Both the position numbers and the translations under genes were made by a program. Below, one piece after another: positions 16,808 through 25,312 of a DNA stretch of 64,000 nucleotides (its first letter is position 1; each line of letters opens with the position of its first letter). The stretch is from JASGDN01 sp049841275 (GTDB lineage: Bacteria; Chloroflexota; Chloroflexia; Thermomicrobiales; UBA6265): contig JASGDN010000075.1 of assembly GCA_049841275.1 (NCBI GenBank), positions 1-64,000 on the forward strand, read 5' to 3'. The notes beneath the pieces are model-generated. The model made no database searches, was not told where the DNA came from, and saw only the letters and a program-made list of their open reading frames with translations.

Positions 16808-17413
16808 CTATTCGTAGGCGAGATAGTTTCCCGGCTTGCCAGGTTCCGCGATCGTGAACCGCAGCTGGAGACCGGCAGATTCGACCGTGGAGACCTGCTG
16901 CGTGGCCTGTTCGTTAATCACGAACAGCACGCGGCCCAGCTTCCAGTCCTGCGCGAACCACATCCGGAGCGCGTCGAGCAGCGCGCGGTCCAACTGCATC
17001 GCCAGACGAGACGTGCGGACCCAGAAATACACCGCCGCGCCGTAGTCCTCCCACCGTCGATCGCCGTCGCCGACCGGCGCGATGGTCACGCCCGGCTTCA
17101 CGAACGAGCGCGCGTCCGGAGGCATCACGTAGACGCAGCCAAGACATTCCGTCCCGGAGGAGTCCAGCACGGTGTAGGTGAAACGCGTGCGATCCTCATG
17201 CCCTCGCTGGAGCATCTCCAGGTCCCGTCGATTGGCCTCCACCGTGAAATCATCCGCGGGCCATCCCGTCTGTTCCCACGGCCGCAGTTCCACCCTGCTC
17301 TCCATCACAGCGGCATAGTCCAGCTCGGCATCGCTCGCCAGGATCGGACGGAGCAGAAAACCGGGTCCCGCCAGCCCGTCGGGAGGATCGGCGTCCAGAA
17401 GCGTGAAGGGCAT
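16808..17413 (-). CDS. GNAT-family N-acetyltransferase-like protein
   Basis: A 201-residue protein with features of the GNAT fold: an N-terminal LRPILASDAELDYAAV strand-helix, a central FTYTVLDSSGTECLGCVYVMPP beta pair, and a C-terminal VLFVINEQATQQVSTVESAGLQLRF resembling the last acetyl-CoA-binding helix and strand. The usual Q/RxxGxG/A loop is not obvious, so acetyl-CoA binding may be degenerate. It is the last of four minus-strand genes (DHFR-like, PfpI remnant, peptidase E, this one), with gaps of about 100 bp. Confidence 0.6.
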   Translation of the reverse strand: MPFTLLDADPPDGLAGPGFLLRPILASDAELDYAAVMESRVELRPWEQTGWPADDFTVEANRRDLEMLQRGHEDRTRFTYTVLDSSGTECLGCVYVMPPDARSFVKPGVTIAPVGDGDRRWEDYGAAVYFWVRTSRLAMQLDRALLDALRMWFAQDWKLGRVLFVINEQATQQVSTVESAGLQLRFTIAEPGKPGNYLAYE

Positions 17414-17521
17414 GTCTACCTCGTTGGGAATCGTGTCGACCCGGCTGTCGTCATCACTGGTCAGCCTTCAACCCCAGGTTCTTGCAGGAGGATTGCCAAA
17501 CCCAACACCTCCGGCCCCAGA

Positions 17522-18256
17522 TCAGGTCGTGAATAGCCTCCACCGCCCTTCAGAGATCACGTCCACGGCGCCATCGACCACGAGGATCGCGGACTGATCG
17601 TCGATTGCGTACGTCGTCCCCGGCAGCTTCGCCGCCCAGGTCACCGCGTTGACCTCCGACGCTTCGCGATGGTCCGGCTCGGTGTAGTGCGGGATCACCG
17701 CGAAATCGACCAGTCCCGTCCCTTCGGCGGTGACGAGCGTCAGCGGGAGGTCGCCGTCTCCGGTCGTGAACACGACCTCCTCGGTGGTCAGCGGCGTTGC
17801 AATGGTGTCGGGCAGGCCGAGATAGGTCTCCGCGAAGATCGATGCCGCCGCAATCGCCCCCGCACTCACGCCCACGTAGACCATCTCGGGCCGCAGGGTC
17901 GGGAAGAGTCCAGCCAGCCCGGATTCCCTCATCCAATACGACAGGAAGAGCGGATCGCCACCCCACACAAGGATGGCATCGGCCTCATCCACGGTCGGCA
18001 CCCACGCTTCCCGGCTGATCGAGGGAAGAACGGAGAGTTCCAGCAATCCCACCGATTCCCAGCCGATGGCAGCAAGCGGACCACCGATCTGGCCGTGCAG
18101 CATCTGGTAAGCGTAATGCGTGCCGCCCGGAAACGGATAGATCCCAGCCAGCACGACAAGGACGCGTGCTTCGGCGACCGGCTTTCCCAGCAGTTCCACG
18201 AGCGCCCGCTCGATGCTGGGATTCGTGATGCCATTCGACGTCAGGAGCAGCTTCAT
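17522..18256 (-). CDS. peptidase E-like serine peptidase (family S51)
   Basis: A 244-residue class-I-amidotransferase-fold peptidase. The nucleophile is Ser131 in YVGVSAGAIAAAS, preceded by WGGDPLFLSYWMR, which matches the GGxxxxLxxxL element of dipeptidase E-like enzymes. A conserved IPHYTEPDHR supplies the likely His. Such enzymes cleave Asp-X dipeptides or related substrates in the cytoplasm. No signal peptide. Upstream lies the broken DJ-1/PfpI gene, which has the same fold superfamily but is not a close paralogue. Confidence 0.8.
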   Translation of the reverse strand: MKLLLTSNGITNPSIERALVELLGKPVAEARVLVVLAGIYPFPGGTHYAYQMLHGQIGGPLAAIGWESVGLLELSVLPSISREAWVPTVDEADAILVWGGDPLFLSYWMRESGLAGLFPTLRPEMVYVGVSAGAIAAASIFAETYLGLPDTIATPLTTEEVVFTTGDGDLPLTLVTAEGTGLVDFAVIPHYTEPDHREASEVNAVTWAAKLPGTTYAIDDQSAILVVDGAVDVISEGRWRLFTT

Positions 18257-18363
18257 CGCAAGGGTCCTTCAGGGGTGTCGCGCGTCAGACGGACCTTCAC
18301 CGCCCCAGGCTGCTCCGAGCACAGGGCCTCCGGCCGGCCGCCACTTCTTCCCACTTGCGCGTG

Positions 18364-19069
18364 TCAGGTCGCCTGCATCATTTCGATGAGGCGCGTGGCG
18401 AGCAGGTCGGCAGACTGTGGATTCTGCCCCGTGAAGAGGTTGCGATCGACGATCACGAACGGGCGCAACGGAATGAGGGTCTTCTCGTATTCGGCGCCCT
18501 TTTCCTTCAATGCATCCTCCAGGAACCACTTCGCCTTCCACGCGAACGGGTCCAGCCGCTCCTCGACATTCGAGAGACCCGTCATCCGGTAGCCGGCGAA
18601 TGGCCAGCTGCCGTCCGGGTTCTGCGCGGCAAGCAGCGCCGCCGGGGCGTGACACAACAGCGCCAGTGGACGCCCGGAGGCGAGGCGTGCGGTCAGGAGC
18701 GTCCCCGACACCGGGTCGACCGCGAGATCCTCCATCGGGCCATGCCGGCCGGGGTAGAAGATCAGGTCGTAGTCGTCCGCGTTGGCAGAGACCTCATCAA
18801 GCCGCACAGGCCGATCGAGTTGCTGCTGGATGGAATCGAGGTAGGCGCGAATCTCAGCCCGTTTCCCCGGCAACCCGCCCGATACGCCCATGCTCAGCTC
18901 GTCCAGTGTCGGCGCGACGCCACCGGGCGTGGCCCCATTCGGCCTCCGTGAACAGGCGGTGCGGGGTGGCAAGCTCCTCGCCCCAATATCCGGTCGGGTG
19001 CTCGGTGCCATCCTTCAATGTCCAGTGATCCGCAGCCGACACCACGAAGAGCACATTGACCATCGTCAT
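18364..19069 (-). pseudogene. DJ-1/PfpI (type 1 glutamine amidotransferase-like) gene, frameshifted
   Basis: Two reading frames together encode one family member. The first, from ATG 19069, gives MVNVLFVVSAADHWTLKDG through PHRLFTEAEW. The second resumes at ATPGGVAPTLDELSM and continues through LIFYPGRHGPMEDL and the nucleophile elbow ALLCHAPAALLAA to a natural stop at 18364. The switch lies near 18930. Family members normally have about four residues between the conserved W and ATPGG; here they are missing, so a short out-of-frame deletion (about 11 nt) fits. The catalytic Cys is intact but in the second frame. Confidence 0.8.
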
Positions 19070-19160
19070 CCCCCATTTCGCCAGCCATCGGCCCGATCGG
19101 CGCGCCTTCAGCGTTGACGCAGGTACACCAGGATGCCCGGCCCGCGGACATCAATCCATG

Positions 19161-19706
19161 TTATTCCAAGCCTTCGCGTATGACACGATAGTCGACGAGC
19201 AGGGATCCCGTCGGGGAAATCTCGCCCCGGATCGGTTCGAGCTGGATCGATGGCAAGCCGTCGAGGAGCCGCCGCCCACTGCCAGCGATCCTTGGCATGA
19301 TCGCGAGCCGGAGTTCGTCCACCACACCCGCAGCGAGCAGCGCCTGCGCGACCGAGATGCTCGCGTGGACGCCGATATCGCCTCCATGCTGCTGCCTGAG
19401 ATCCCGAACGAATTCGACCAGGCCCCCGTCAACCGGAGCCGCATTGGCCCAATCTGGGTCGAGGGGTGTCGAGGTCGCAACGTACTTCCGCACCCCGTTG
19501 ATGAATGCCGCGAATGGCTGGATATCGCTGCCCGGCCAGAACGGCGCCCATTCGGCGTAGCTCCGGCGGCCGAGAATGACCGCGTCCTGCGTCGCAATCA
19601 CCGCGGCAAGGTTGGCATCCATCAGGTCGTCCCAGACGAAGAAGCGATCCGGGTCCTCGGCAACCCCATCGAGGGACAACAACTCGTACACGACGACCTT
19701 TCGCAT
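19161..19706 (-). CDS. dihydrofolate reductase-family (RibD C-terminal-like) protein
   Basis: A 181-residue protein. The ATG at 19706 is chosen for the GGGAGGT site before it. It begins MRKVVVYELLSLDGVAEDPD, the first strand of the DHFR fold. ILGRRSYAEWAPFWP is the NADPH-binding loop (GRxTY-like), and DIGVHASISVAQALLAAGVVDELRL is the G-S-x-x-L/Q helix of the RibD-C family. These are single-domain NADPH-dependent reductases of unknown substrate and are not the trimethoprim target FolA. It heads a four-gene minus-strand cluster. Confidence 0.85.
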   Translation of the reverse strand: MRKVVVYELLSLDGVAEDPDRFFVWDDLMDANLAAVIATQDAVILGRRSYAEWAPFWPGSDIQPFAAFINGVRKYVATSTPLDPDWANAAPVDGGLVEFVRDLRQQHGGDIGVHASISVAQALLAAGVVDELRLAIMPRIAGSGRRLLDGLPSIQLEPIRGEISPTGSLLVDYRVIREGLE

Positions 19707-19845
19707 ACACCACCTCCCGATGAGTCTTACGTGGTCCACCTCCCCCACCGGGGGTATCGCCGGATCCTCACGAGCATATGCCGTACGACGGCGTCGCCAC
19801 TTCTTCCGGCTTGCGGCGTCCATCCCAAACGCAAAGCCATACACA

Positions 19846-19880
19846 GAGGCCGGGCTACTCATAGCGAGCAGCCCGGCCTC
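19846..19880 (-). terminator. hairpin terminator after the Eis-like gene
   Basis: An 11-bp stem GAGGCCGGGCT/AGCCCGGCCTC (19846-19856 with 19870-19880), 26 bp beyond the stop of the Eis-like acetyltransferase. Confidence 0.7.
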
Positions 19881-19906
19881 CGTTGCGGCCACCGGAAAAA
19901 TCCCTG

Positions 19907-21127
19907 CTAAAACTCCTCGTACAGGAACGGCGACACGAACGGGAAGAGCGATCGCAACGTCGCCTGCACCGCCTCGTCCGGATCGCCCCAGCCCCGGAAC
20001 GGGAAGTCCGCCGGATCCTGCCCCGTGAACGCCAGCGATGACAATCCCTGGATGGTGATCGTCGCCTTCGCCGTACCGGATTCTCGCGCCTCCACCGTCA
20101 ATCGGCCATCCCGGCCCACGAACCGGAAGAGCCCGGTGTTCCACGGCGCATAGTCGTCCACGATCTGCAGGACGACCTCGCCATTCCCCGCGCCGATCCC
20201 CGTCAGGCCGGCCACATCGACCACGCGCCCCATCGGCGCACCCCAGGAGACCGCATCCGCCGTCGACACCGTCTCTCCAAGGTCGCGGACCCACAGCTCT
20301 GCGTACTCGTCAGCCGAAATCCGCACGCTCACCTGGCTCACCTGGTCGACATGCCGTCCGATCCAGTCCAGCAACAGATACTTCGCGGCGGTCGTCGTCA
20401 CGAGCAGCGAGGAAACCTCCAGCCGCTCCGTGTAGCCGGTGATCCGGAACGTCATCGTGCCCACGATCTCGCCACTCGGATCGTAGGCAAAGGCCACCCA
20501 GGCCGTGTTCTCTTCTTGGTTGCGAATGTCGTGCGAGCGGGCGCGCAGCGAGAACCCATGCGCCCCCTGCTGGTATCGCTCGGCGAACGCCCGCCACGTC
20601 TCCCACGCCATCGACATCGGCAGCTGGTCCACCCAACCCGGCTTGTGCATGCGCACCACCGGCGCAAGGTGGGCGGGATCGAACGTCACGTAGCGCGGCG
20701 CCGTGAATGTCGCGTACCCCAATCGCTCGTAGAACGACTCCCGGAACGGATAGAGCGTCGAAACCGCCTGCCCGTCGGCGCGCATCTCCTCGAACAACGT
20801 CACGAACAGGTTGCGCACATGCCCCTGCCGCCGTCCGGACGGGAGCGACGCTACACCGCCGATCCCACCCATCGGCACCACCACTCCCCGGATGTTCTCG
20901 GTCATGGCGTGGATGCTGGCCGTGGCTTGCGGGCGATCGTCGGCAAACGCCGTGAAGAAGCGCGTGTCGGTCCCGTATTTCAACAGCGCCGCGTGATGCT
21001 CGGCGTTCGGCGTCACCGGCGATTTCCCGAAGGCATAGTCGGCGATGAACCGGGCTCGGGTCAGGACATCTTCCCCGAAGACCTCCTGGACCACGGTTTC
21101 CACGGCGGGGACATTGGGATTCGTCAT
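19907..21127 (-). CDS. Eis-like GNAT N-acetyltransferase
   Basis: A 406-residue protein with the three-part Eis layout. The N-terminal GNAT domain contains MGGIGGVASLPSGRRQGHVRNL, where V-x-x-x-P-x-x-R-R-x-G-x is the acetyl-CoA loop, followed by ALYPFRESFYERLGY-like sequence. A second GNAT-like half follows. The last about 100 residues (GEVVLQIVDDYAPWNTGLFRF onward) form a sterol-carrier-protein-2-like domain, ending in the C-terminal carboxylate that Eis enzymes use. Mycobacterial Eis acetylates aminoglycosides and proteins; the substrate here is unknown. The ATG at 21127 fits the family N-terminus. Confidence 0.85.
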   Translation of the reverse strand: MTNPNVPAVETVVQEVFGEDVLTRARFIADYAFGKSPVTPNAEHHAALLKYGTDTRFFTAFADDRPQATASIHAMTENIRGVVVPMGGIGGVASLPSGRRQGHVRNLFVTLFEEMRADGQAVSTLYPFRESFYERLGYATFTAPRYVTFDPAHLAPVVRMHKPGWVDQLPMSMAWETWRAFAERYQQGAHGFSLRARSHDIRNQEENTAWVAFAYDPSGEIVGTMTFRITGYTERLEVSSLLVTTTAAKYLLLDWIGRHVDQVSQVSVRISADEYAELWVRDLGETVSTADAVSWGAPMGRVVDVAGLTGIGAGNGEVVLQIVDDYAPWNTGLFRFVGRDGRLTVEARESGTAKATITIQGLSSLAFTGQDPADFPFRGWGDPDEAVQATLRSLFPFVSPFLYEEF

Positions 21128-21180
21128 GAACGGAGTCTCCGGAAGGACGTGCCGTACATCCGGCACACGGGTGTATCCAG

Positions 21181-21217
21181 CGAGACGGCCATCACGCTTG
21201 GACGTGTGGCCGTCTCG
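21181..21217 (-). terminator. hairpin terminator after the first Yip1-like gene
   Basis: An 11-bp stem CGAGACGGCCA with TGGCCGTCTCG (21181-21191, 21207-21217), with further pairing of CACG and CGTG towards the loop. It lies 34 bp past the stop codon. Confidence 0.7.
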
Positions 21218-21251
21218 CGATCGATCGTGAGGATGGTACGCGATCCGGGCG

Positions 21252-22088
21252 CTACACCACTGTGCCGAGGCCGATCCCGAAGATCAGCGCCAGGATCACG
21301 GCCGCGATCGTGGCGATGACCCATCCGGCGACCGTCACGATGGCCGCCTCGCCGAATCCCACCTTCGCCGTCTGCCGGATCGCAACGATCGAGGTGAGGA
21401 TCACCCAGACGGTCCCCACCGTCGAGAGACTCCACCCGATCAGCGGGATCAGCCCGGCAATGGCCAGGATGCGCGGCCCCTGGGCATACCCGAGCGTCCG
21501 CGCCAACGGCGCGATACCGCCCTCCCGACGCGCACCCGGCGCGACGCGCGGCAGCACCGCGTAGGCGGCCACCGCCAGCAGGCCCCACTTCACCAGGGCG
21601 ATGACGATCCCGAGCAGGAAGCCGTCGATCCCGTGCCGCAAGCCGCCGATGCCGCCGGCCACCGCGACGATCGCAACCACCAGGGCGGCCTCCGCCGTAG
21701 CCTTCGGATCGGCCGCGATCGCGTCGTAGTAACGTGGCGCGAACCGGGCAACACCGATCGCCCGGTCGAGGATCGGATTCGTCATCGCCGCCGTTGTCGA
21801 TGCGCGCGCCCGGCTTGACGAGGACGTGTCCTTCGGCACGACGACCACGCTTTCCGGACGCGACGCGGCCGCCGCCGTGGGCCGGCCAGACGCGGCGGTA
21901 GGCGTGGGCGCTCCACTCAGGTAGTCGAGCGAGCCATCGTCGGCCTCGTCGTCACCAAGCAGGACTTTCGGAGGCGCCACCGGTTTCGGTGCCGGTGGTG
22001 TCTCCGCCGCGATGGAGGCTTCGAGTTCGGCCAGTTTCCGCGCGATCTCGTCGTCGGACATCGGGGACTGGGAAGGGGTATCGGACAT
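21252..22088 (-). CDS. Yip1-like membrane protein with a long cytoplasmic N-terminus
   Basis: A 278-residue protein. Residues 1-115 are hydrophilic and low-complexity (Pro/Ala/Ser), starting MSDTPSQSPMSDDEIARKLAELEASIA, a short amphipathic helix. Five hydrophobic segments follow in a Yip1-domain arrangement, with ARTLGYAQGPRILAIAGLIPLIGW as the signature loop. The function of bacterial Yip1-like proteins is not established. It is downstream of a paralogue (22177-22740) with 88 bp between them. Confidence 0.75.
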   Translation of the reverse strand: MSDTPSQSPMSDDEIARKLAELEASIAAETPPAPKPVAPPKVLLGDDEADDGSLDYLSGAPTPTAASGRPTAAAASRPESVVVVPKDTSSSSRARASTTAAMTNPILDRAIGVARFAPRYYDAIAADPKATAEAALVVAIVAVAGGIGGLRHGIDGFLLGIVIALVKWGLLAVAAYAVLPRVAPGARREGGIAPLARTLGYAQGPRILAIAGLIPLIGWSLSTVGTVWVILTSIVAIRQTAKVGFGEAAIVTVAGWVIATIAAVILALIFGIGLGTVV

Positions 22089-22176
22089 GAACCATCTTGC
22101 TCCCGGCAACGATACAGGACGCACGGGCCCGGCCACCCGGACCACATGCGTCCCATCATACGAAACAATGCGCGGG

Positions 22177-22740
22177 TTATGTCAGGGCATTCGCGATGCC
22201 ATAGCCGATTCCGGTGATGGCGGCCAGGATGCCGAACACGATACCCGCGACGATCCAGGCAATCACCGCCGTCGCGATCGTGCGGCCAATGCTCAGGCCC
22301 AGCACCTGCCGGATCGCATAGGCCGAGGTCACCAGCACCCAGATCCCACCGACCGCCGGACCGATCCAGCCGACCAGCGGAATGAACCCGGTAATCGCCA
22401 GCACATTCGGCGCCTGTGCGTAGCCAAGCGTCCGCACCAGCGATTCCTGGCTGGCCCCGGTCACCGGGTTCCCGAAGAGCGTCGTCCCGACGTACCAGGC
22501 GACGATCGAGAAGAGAATCCACCAGATGAAGGCGCCGATCAGCCCGACGACAATCCCGCCCAGGCCGTTGGACGAACCGCCGATCGCGTTCGCCAGCGCC
22601 ACGATTGCGACGACGAATCCCGCTTCCCGCGTCGCACCGGGATCGACGGCAATCTCACGATATGCCCGCTGGATCAGCTTGGAGACATCCAGACTACGCT
22701 GCACGATCCGGTTGACGTCGATCGAAGAGGTACTTGCCAC
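22177..22740 (-). CDS. Yip1-like membrane protein
   Basis: A 187-residue paralogue of the downstream protein, without the long N-terminal extension. The shared signature is VRTLGYAQAPNVLAITGFIPL, and there are about five transmembrane segments. The start is a GTG: 22740 has a GGGGTGA site at good spacing; GTG 22749 is also possible. Both paralogues carry a hydrophilic stretch with RAYREIAVDPGAT or PRYYDAIAADPKAT before the first membrane helix, suggesting a common interaction motif. Confidence 0.75.
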   Translation of the reverse strand: MASTSSIDVNRIVQRSLDVSKLIQRAYREIAVDPGATREAGFVVAIVALANAIGGSSNGLGGIVVGLIGAFIWWILFSIVAWYVGTTLFGNPVTGASQESLVRTLGYAQAPNVLAITGFIPLVGWIGPAVGGIWVLVTSAYAIRQVLGLSIGRTIATAVIAWIVAGIVFGILAAITGIGYGIANALT

Positions 22741-22966
22741 CTGTCTCACCCCTTGGGCGCACGGGCCACGCCCGCCAATCGCGCCCTCGCATACCGTATT
22801 CCCGGCCAAACGACATCGTGTTCCGCCGGGTTCCGGTCCCGCAAGACCCACGCCCTGCGCTTCATCCGGCTCTGGCTACGAGTCTAGCCCGCCGCCGACC
22901 GGCCCGCATACGGGATAGCCACCATCCCGGCCTACCGGTTTGAACCCTCTCCCCCAACGGATAGGG

Positions 22967-23914
22967 CTATGCCTCCTCGTGACGCAGGAAGGCCATCACC
23001 CGGGCAAAGTCCTCCATCGCCGGTTCGAAGACAACGAAGTAGCTCGCGCCAACCTCCTCCCGCACCCGCCGGAGCTTGACTGCAATCTCCTCCACCGTGC
23101 CGACATACACCATCGGCGAGTCGAACCAGGCACGGTCCGTCATCTCGCGTTCCGCCATCAGGCGGGCGATCTCCGCTTCGGCATCCTCCGTGATGACCAC
23201 CTGCTGGACGAGGATATTGAACTCCAGCGATCCGGCCCGGTCGCCGGCGATCTCGCGCACGAAGACAGCCTTCTCCACAAAGGCGTCGAACCCGATGTCG
23301 TCGCCAAACGTGCCTGCCGCAGTCACCGCCGGGAGCAGCCCGACGATGTCCGCTTCCCGCGCGGCCAGCCGCAGCATGCGACGCCCGCCCGCGGCGATCA
23401 GCAACGGCGGCATTGGCCGCTGGAACGGTTTCGGCCACGCCTCGTAGGCATCGAACTGGTAATAATCGCCGGCATGGCTGAATGGCTCGTCGGCCGCGAG
23501 CCCCTTCAGCACCCGTATGCACTCCTCCAGCCGCGAGACTCGCACGTTCGGCGGGTCGAAGGGGATGCCCGTCCACTGGAAGTCCGGCGGATAGGACCCG
23601 CCCGCACCGATCCCGATCTCGAACCGTCCCTCCGACAGCACATCGAGCGTCGCGATGTCCTTCATCAGCAAGGCGGGATGGCGAAGGTCGTTCTGCCACA
23701 CCAGCGTCCCGAGGTGGATCGTCGACGTGTGCGCCGCGATCGTCGCCAGCGCCGGCATGATCCCCATCTGCGGGCCGAAATGGTCCGGCATCAGGAAGAC
23801 ATCGTAGCCGAGATGTTCCGCTCGTTGCCCGGCGGCGATCCACTCAGCGCGCGAACGCATGCGCGAGATCTGCACGCCAAACCGGAAGGGCGCTGGAGTC
23901 GCGGAATCGGGCAT
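22967..23914 (-). CDS. LLM-class (luciferase-like, probably F420-dependent) oxidoreductase
   Basis: A 315-residue TIM-barrel protein. Landmarks are FRFGVQISRMRSRAEWI, GYDVFLMPDHFG (about 36-47), TIHLGTLVWQNDLRHPALLMK, EGRFEIGIGAGG and PPLLIAAGGRRMLRLAAREADIVGL. This pattern is typical of the actinobacterial/Chloroflexota F420-dependent LLM subfamily rather than FMN luciferases, but cofactor choice is inference. A strong AGGAGGT site precedes ATG 23914. The substrate is unknown. A short hairpin at 22911-22929 may end the transcript. Confidence 0.82.
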   Translation of the reverse strand: MPDSATPAPFRFGVQISRMRSRAEWIAAGQRAEHLGYDVFLMPDHFGPQMGIMPALATIAAHTSTIHLGTLVWQNDLRHPALLMKDIATLDVLSEGRFEIGIGAGGSYPPDFQWTGIPFDPPNVRVSRLEECIRVLKGLAADEPFSHAGDYYQFDAYEAWPKPFQRPMPPLLIAAGGRRMLRLAAREADIVGLLPAVTAAGTFGDDIGFDAFVEKAVFVREIAGDRAGSLEFNILVQQVVITEDAEAEIARLMAEREMTDRAWFDSPMVYVGTVEEIAVKLRRVREEVGASYFVVFEPAMEDFARVMAFLRHEEA

Positions 23915-24310
23915 GGCAACACCTCCTGAAACATGGCTACGTGAAACCTTTGGCCCAGCATAGCGCACCGGAATGACCATCCGGACGCAGGTCGATTGCA
24001 GATCTCGGTGGAATCCCGGCCCTCGTTAGCCCACTTGCCGAGGAACGAGCCGCCACCTGCCCGCCGGATGGCGCCACCCGGAAATCGTTTCAACATAGGC
24101 CTGTCGTAAGTGAAATCACGCATCCGGTCACGATCGGGAGCGAACGGGGCCAGCGAGTACGTATCCGGATCGGGAAAATCACGGATGCCCGCCTATCGAT
24201 CCAGGAGCACTATGGACGACGGAGGACGTCTCCATCGGAAGCAAGGCCGGTCCGGAACCGGGTCGCCCGGATTCGCTCACCAGCCGCACACAATGGGTCA
24301 GGAGTCGACC
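23915..24310. other. 396-bp gap with no recognised gene
   Basis: No coding sequence, repeat or clear hairpin is visible. The frame of the downstream SH3b gene is open from 24110, but only the last few codons before 24311 are preceded by a ribosome-binding site. The divergent promoters of the LLM and SH3b genes should lie here. Confidence 0.5.
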
Positions 24311-24925
24311 GTGTCCACACCAGTACGTCCAGGAGCATCCGTGCTCACGTCATCCACATTCAACCGGCGAGCGTTCCTCGCCAGGTCCGGCACCGTGGCC
24401 GGGGCTGCCGCAATCGCTGCCGCCGGATTCTCGCCCTTCGTGCAACATGCCGGAGCCCAGGACTTCGAGGCAGCCGCCGTCTTCGAGTACAACGACTCTG
24501 TAATGGTCAACACGGACGCCCTGAACCTGCGCAGCGAACCGGGCCTCAGCGCATCCATCCTCGGCACGTATCCCTATGGCTCGACGTTTGTCGTCGTCGA
24601 CGGACCAACCACGGTGGATAACTACCGCTGGTACAAGGTGCTGACTGACGATGCCAATCAGGCCGGCTGGTTCGCCGGGGTCTATCTCTCCCTTGCCAGC
24701 ACCCCGGTCCAGCCCGTCGTCACAGTCATCGACGGACCGGTGAACATGCGCGACGACGCCGGCCTCTCGGCGAACATCATCGGCGTCTACCCCACCGGCG
24801 CGACGGGCATCTCGCTCGGCCTCGCGGTGCTCGGTGAGGTCGATGGCCACGACTGGTATCTGGTCCGGATGGATAACGACGATCAGACAGGTTGCATCGC
24901 CGCCGACTTCATCTCCGTTTCCTAG
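24311..24925 (+). CDS. Tat-exported protein with two bacterial SH3 (SH3b) domains
   Basis: A 204-residue exported protein. GTG 24311 is chosen because it aligns with the ATG of the paralogue at 26793, both preceded by GGGTCAGGAG. The Tat signal is NRRAFLARSGTVAGAAA, with AGAQDFEA at the cleavage site. Two SH3b repeats follow: VNTDALNLRSEPGLSASILG...GTYPYG and VIDGPVNMRDDAGLSANIIGVYPTG, each ending in GWFAGVYL or GCIAADFI. SH3b domains bind cell-wall or extracellular ligands. No catalytic domain is attached. An MFS pump gene lies between the two paralogues. Confidence 0.85.
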   Translation: MSTPVRPGASVLTSSTFNRRAFLARSGTVAGAAAIAAAGFSPFVQHAGAQDFEAAAVFEYNDSVMVNTDALNLRSEPGLSASILGTYPYGSTFVVVDGPTTVDNYRWYKVLTDDANQAGWFAGVYLSLASTPVQPVVTVIDGPVNMRDDAGLSANIIGVYPTGATGISLGLAVLGEVDGHDWYLVRMDNDDQTGCIAADFISVS

Positions 24926-25114
24926 CGCGAAATCCGGTCTGGAGGCAAATCCCGTAGCGGGCAACCACTAGCCGGTCTGGCCGACGACCATCCGGCGAAG
25001 TTGGATTTTATGGCATGGATGCCCCCGGATATCGGCCTCCGGCCGATGGCGAACACGAGGTTCGCCGCTACGGATTCCGCTGTAGCCGGACACCCGATTC
25101 GAACCCGATCGTAC

Positions 25115-25154
25115 CGAACAGGTGGGGAACCGTGAAAGGTTCCCCACCTGTTCG
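25115..25154 (+). terminator. strong hairpin terminator
   Basis: A 17-bp perfect stem (25115-25131 with 25138-25154) around a 6-nt GTGAAA loop, 190 bp beyond the SH3b stop and 158 bp before the MFS start. The remainder of 24926-25312 shows no gene. Confidence 0.75.
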
Positions 25155-25312
25155 CGTCGTCATGCATTCCCCATCTCGCGGGAGGAAACACGATCCCGAC
25201 ACGGATTCCGGAGCAAGAATCGACGTGGACGCGGCACCCGACAGCCCTATCGTGTGAACCGTTGGCCGCCGCATGGCGGCACCGTCAGCCGCATGACAGG
25301 AGTCCCCACGCG

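Noticed and set aside
25085..25110. GATTCGAACCC resembling a tRNA T-loop
   Set aside because: The flanking bases do not form a T stem and no acceptor or anticodon arm can be folded on either strand.
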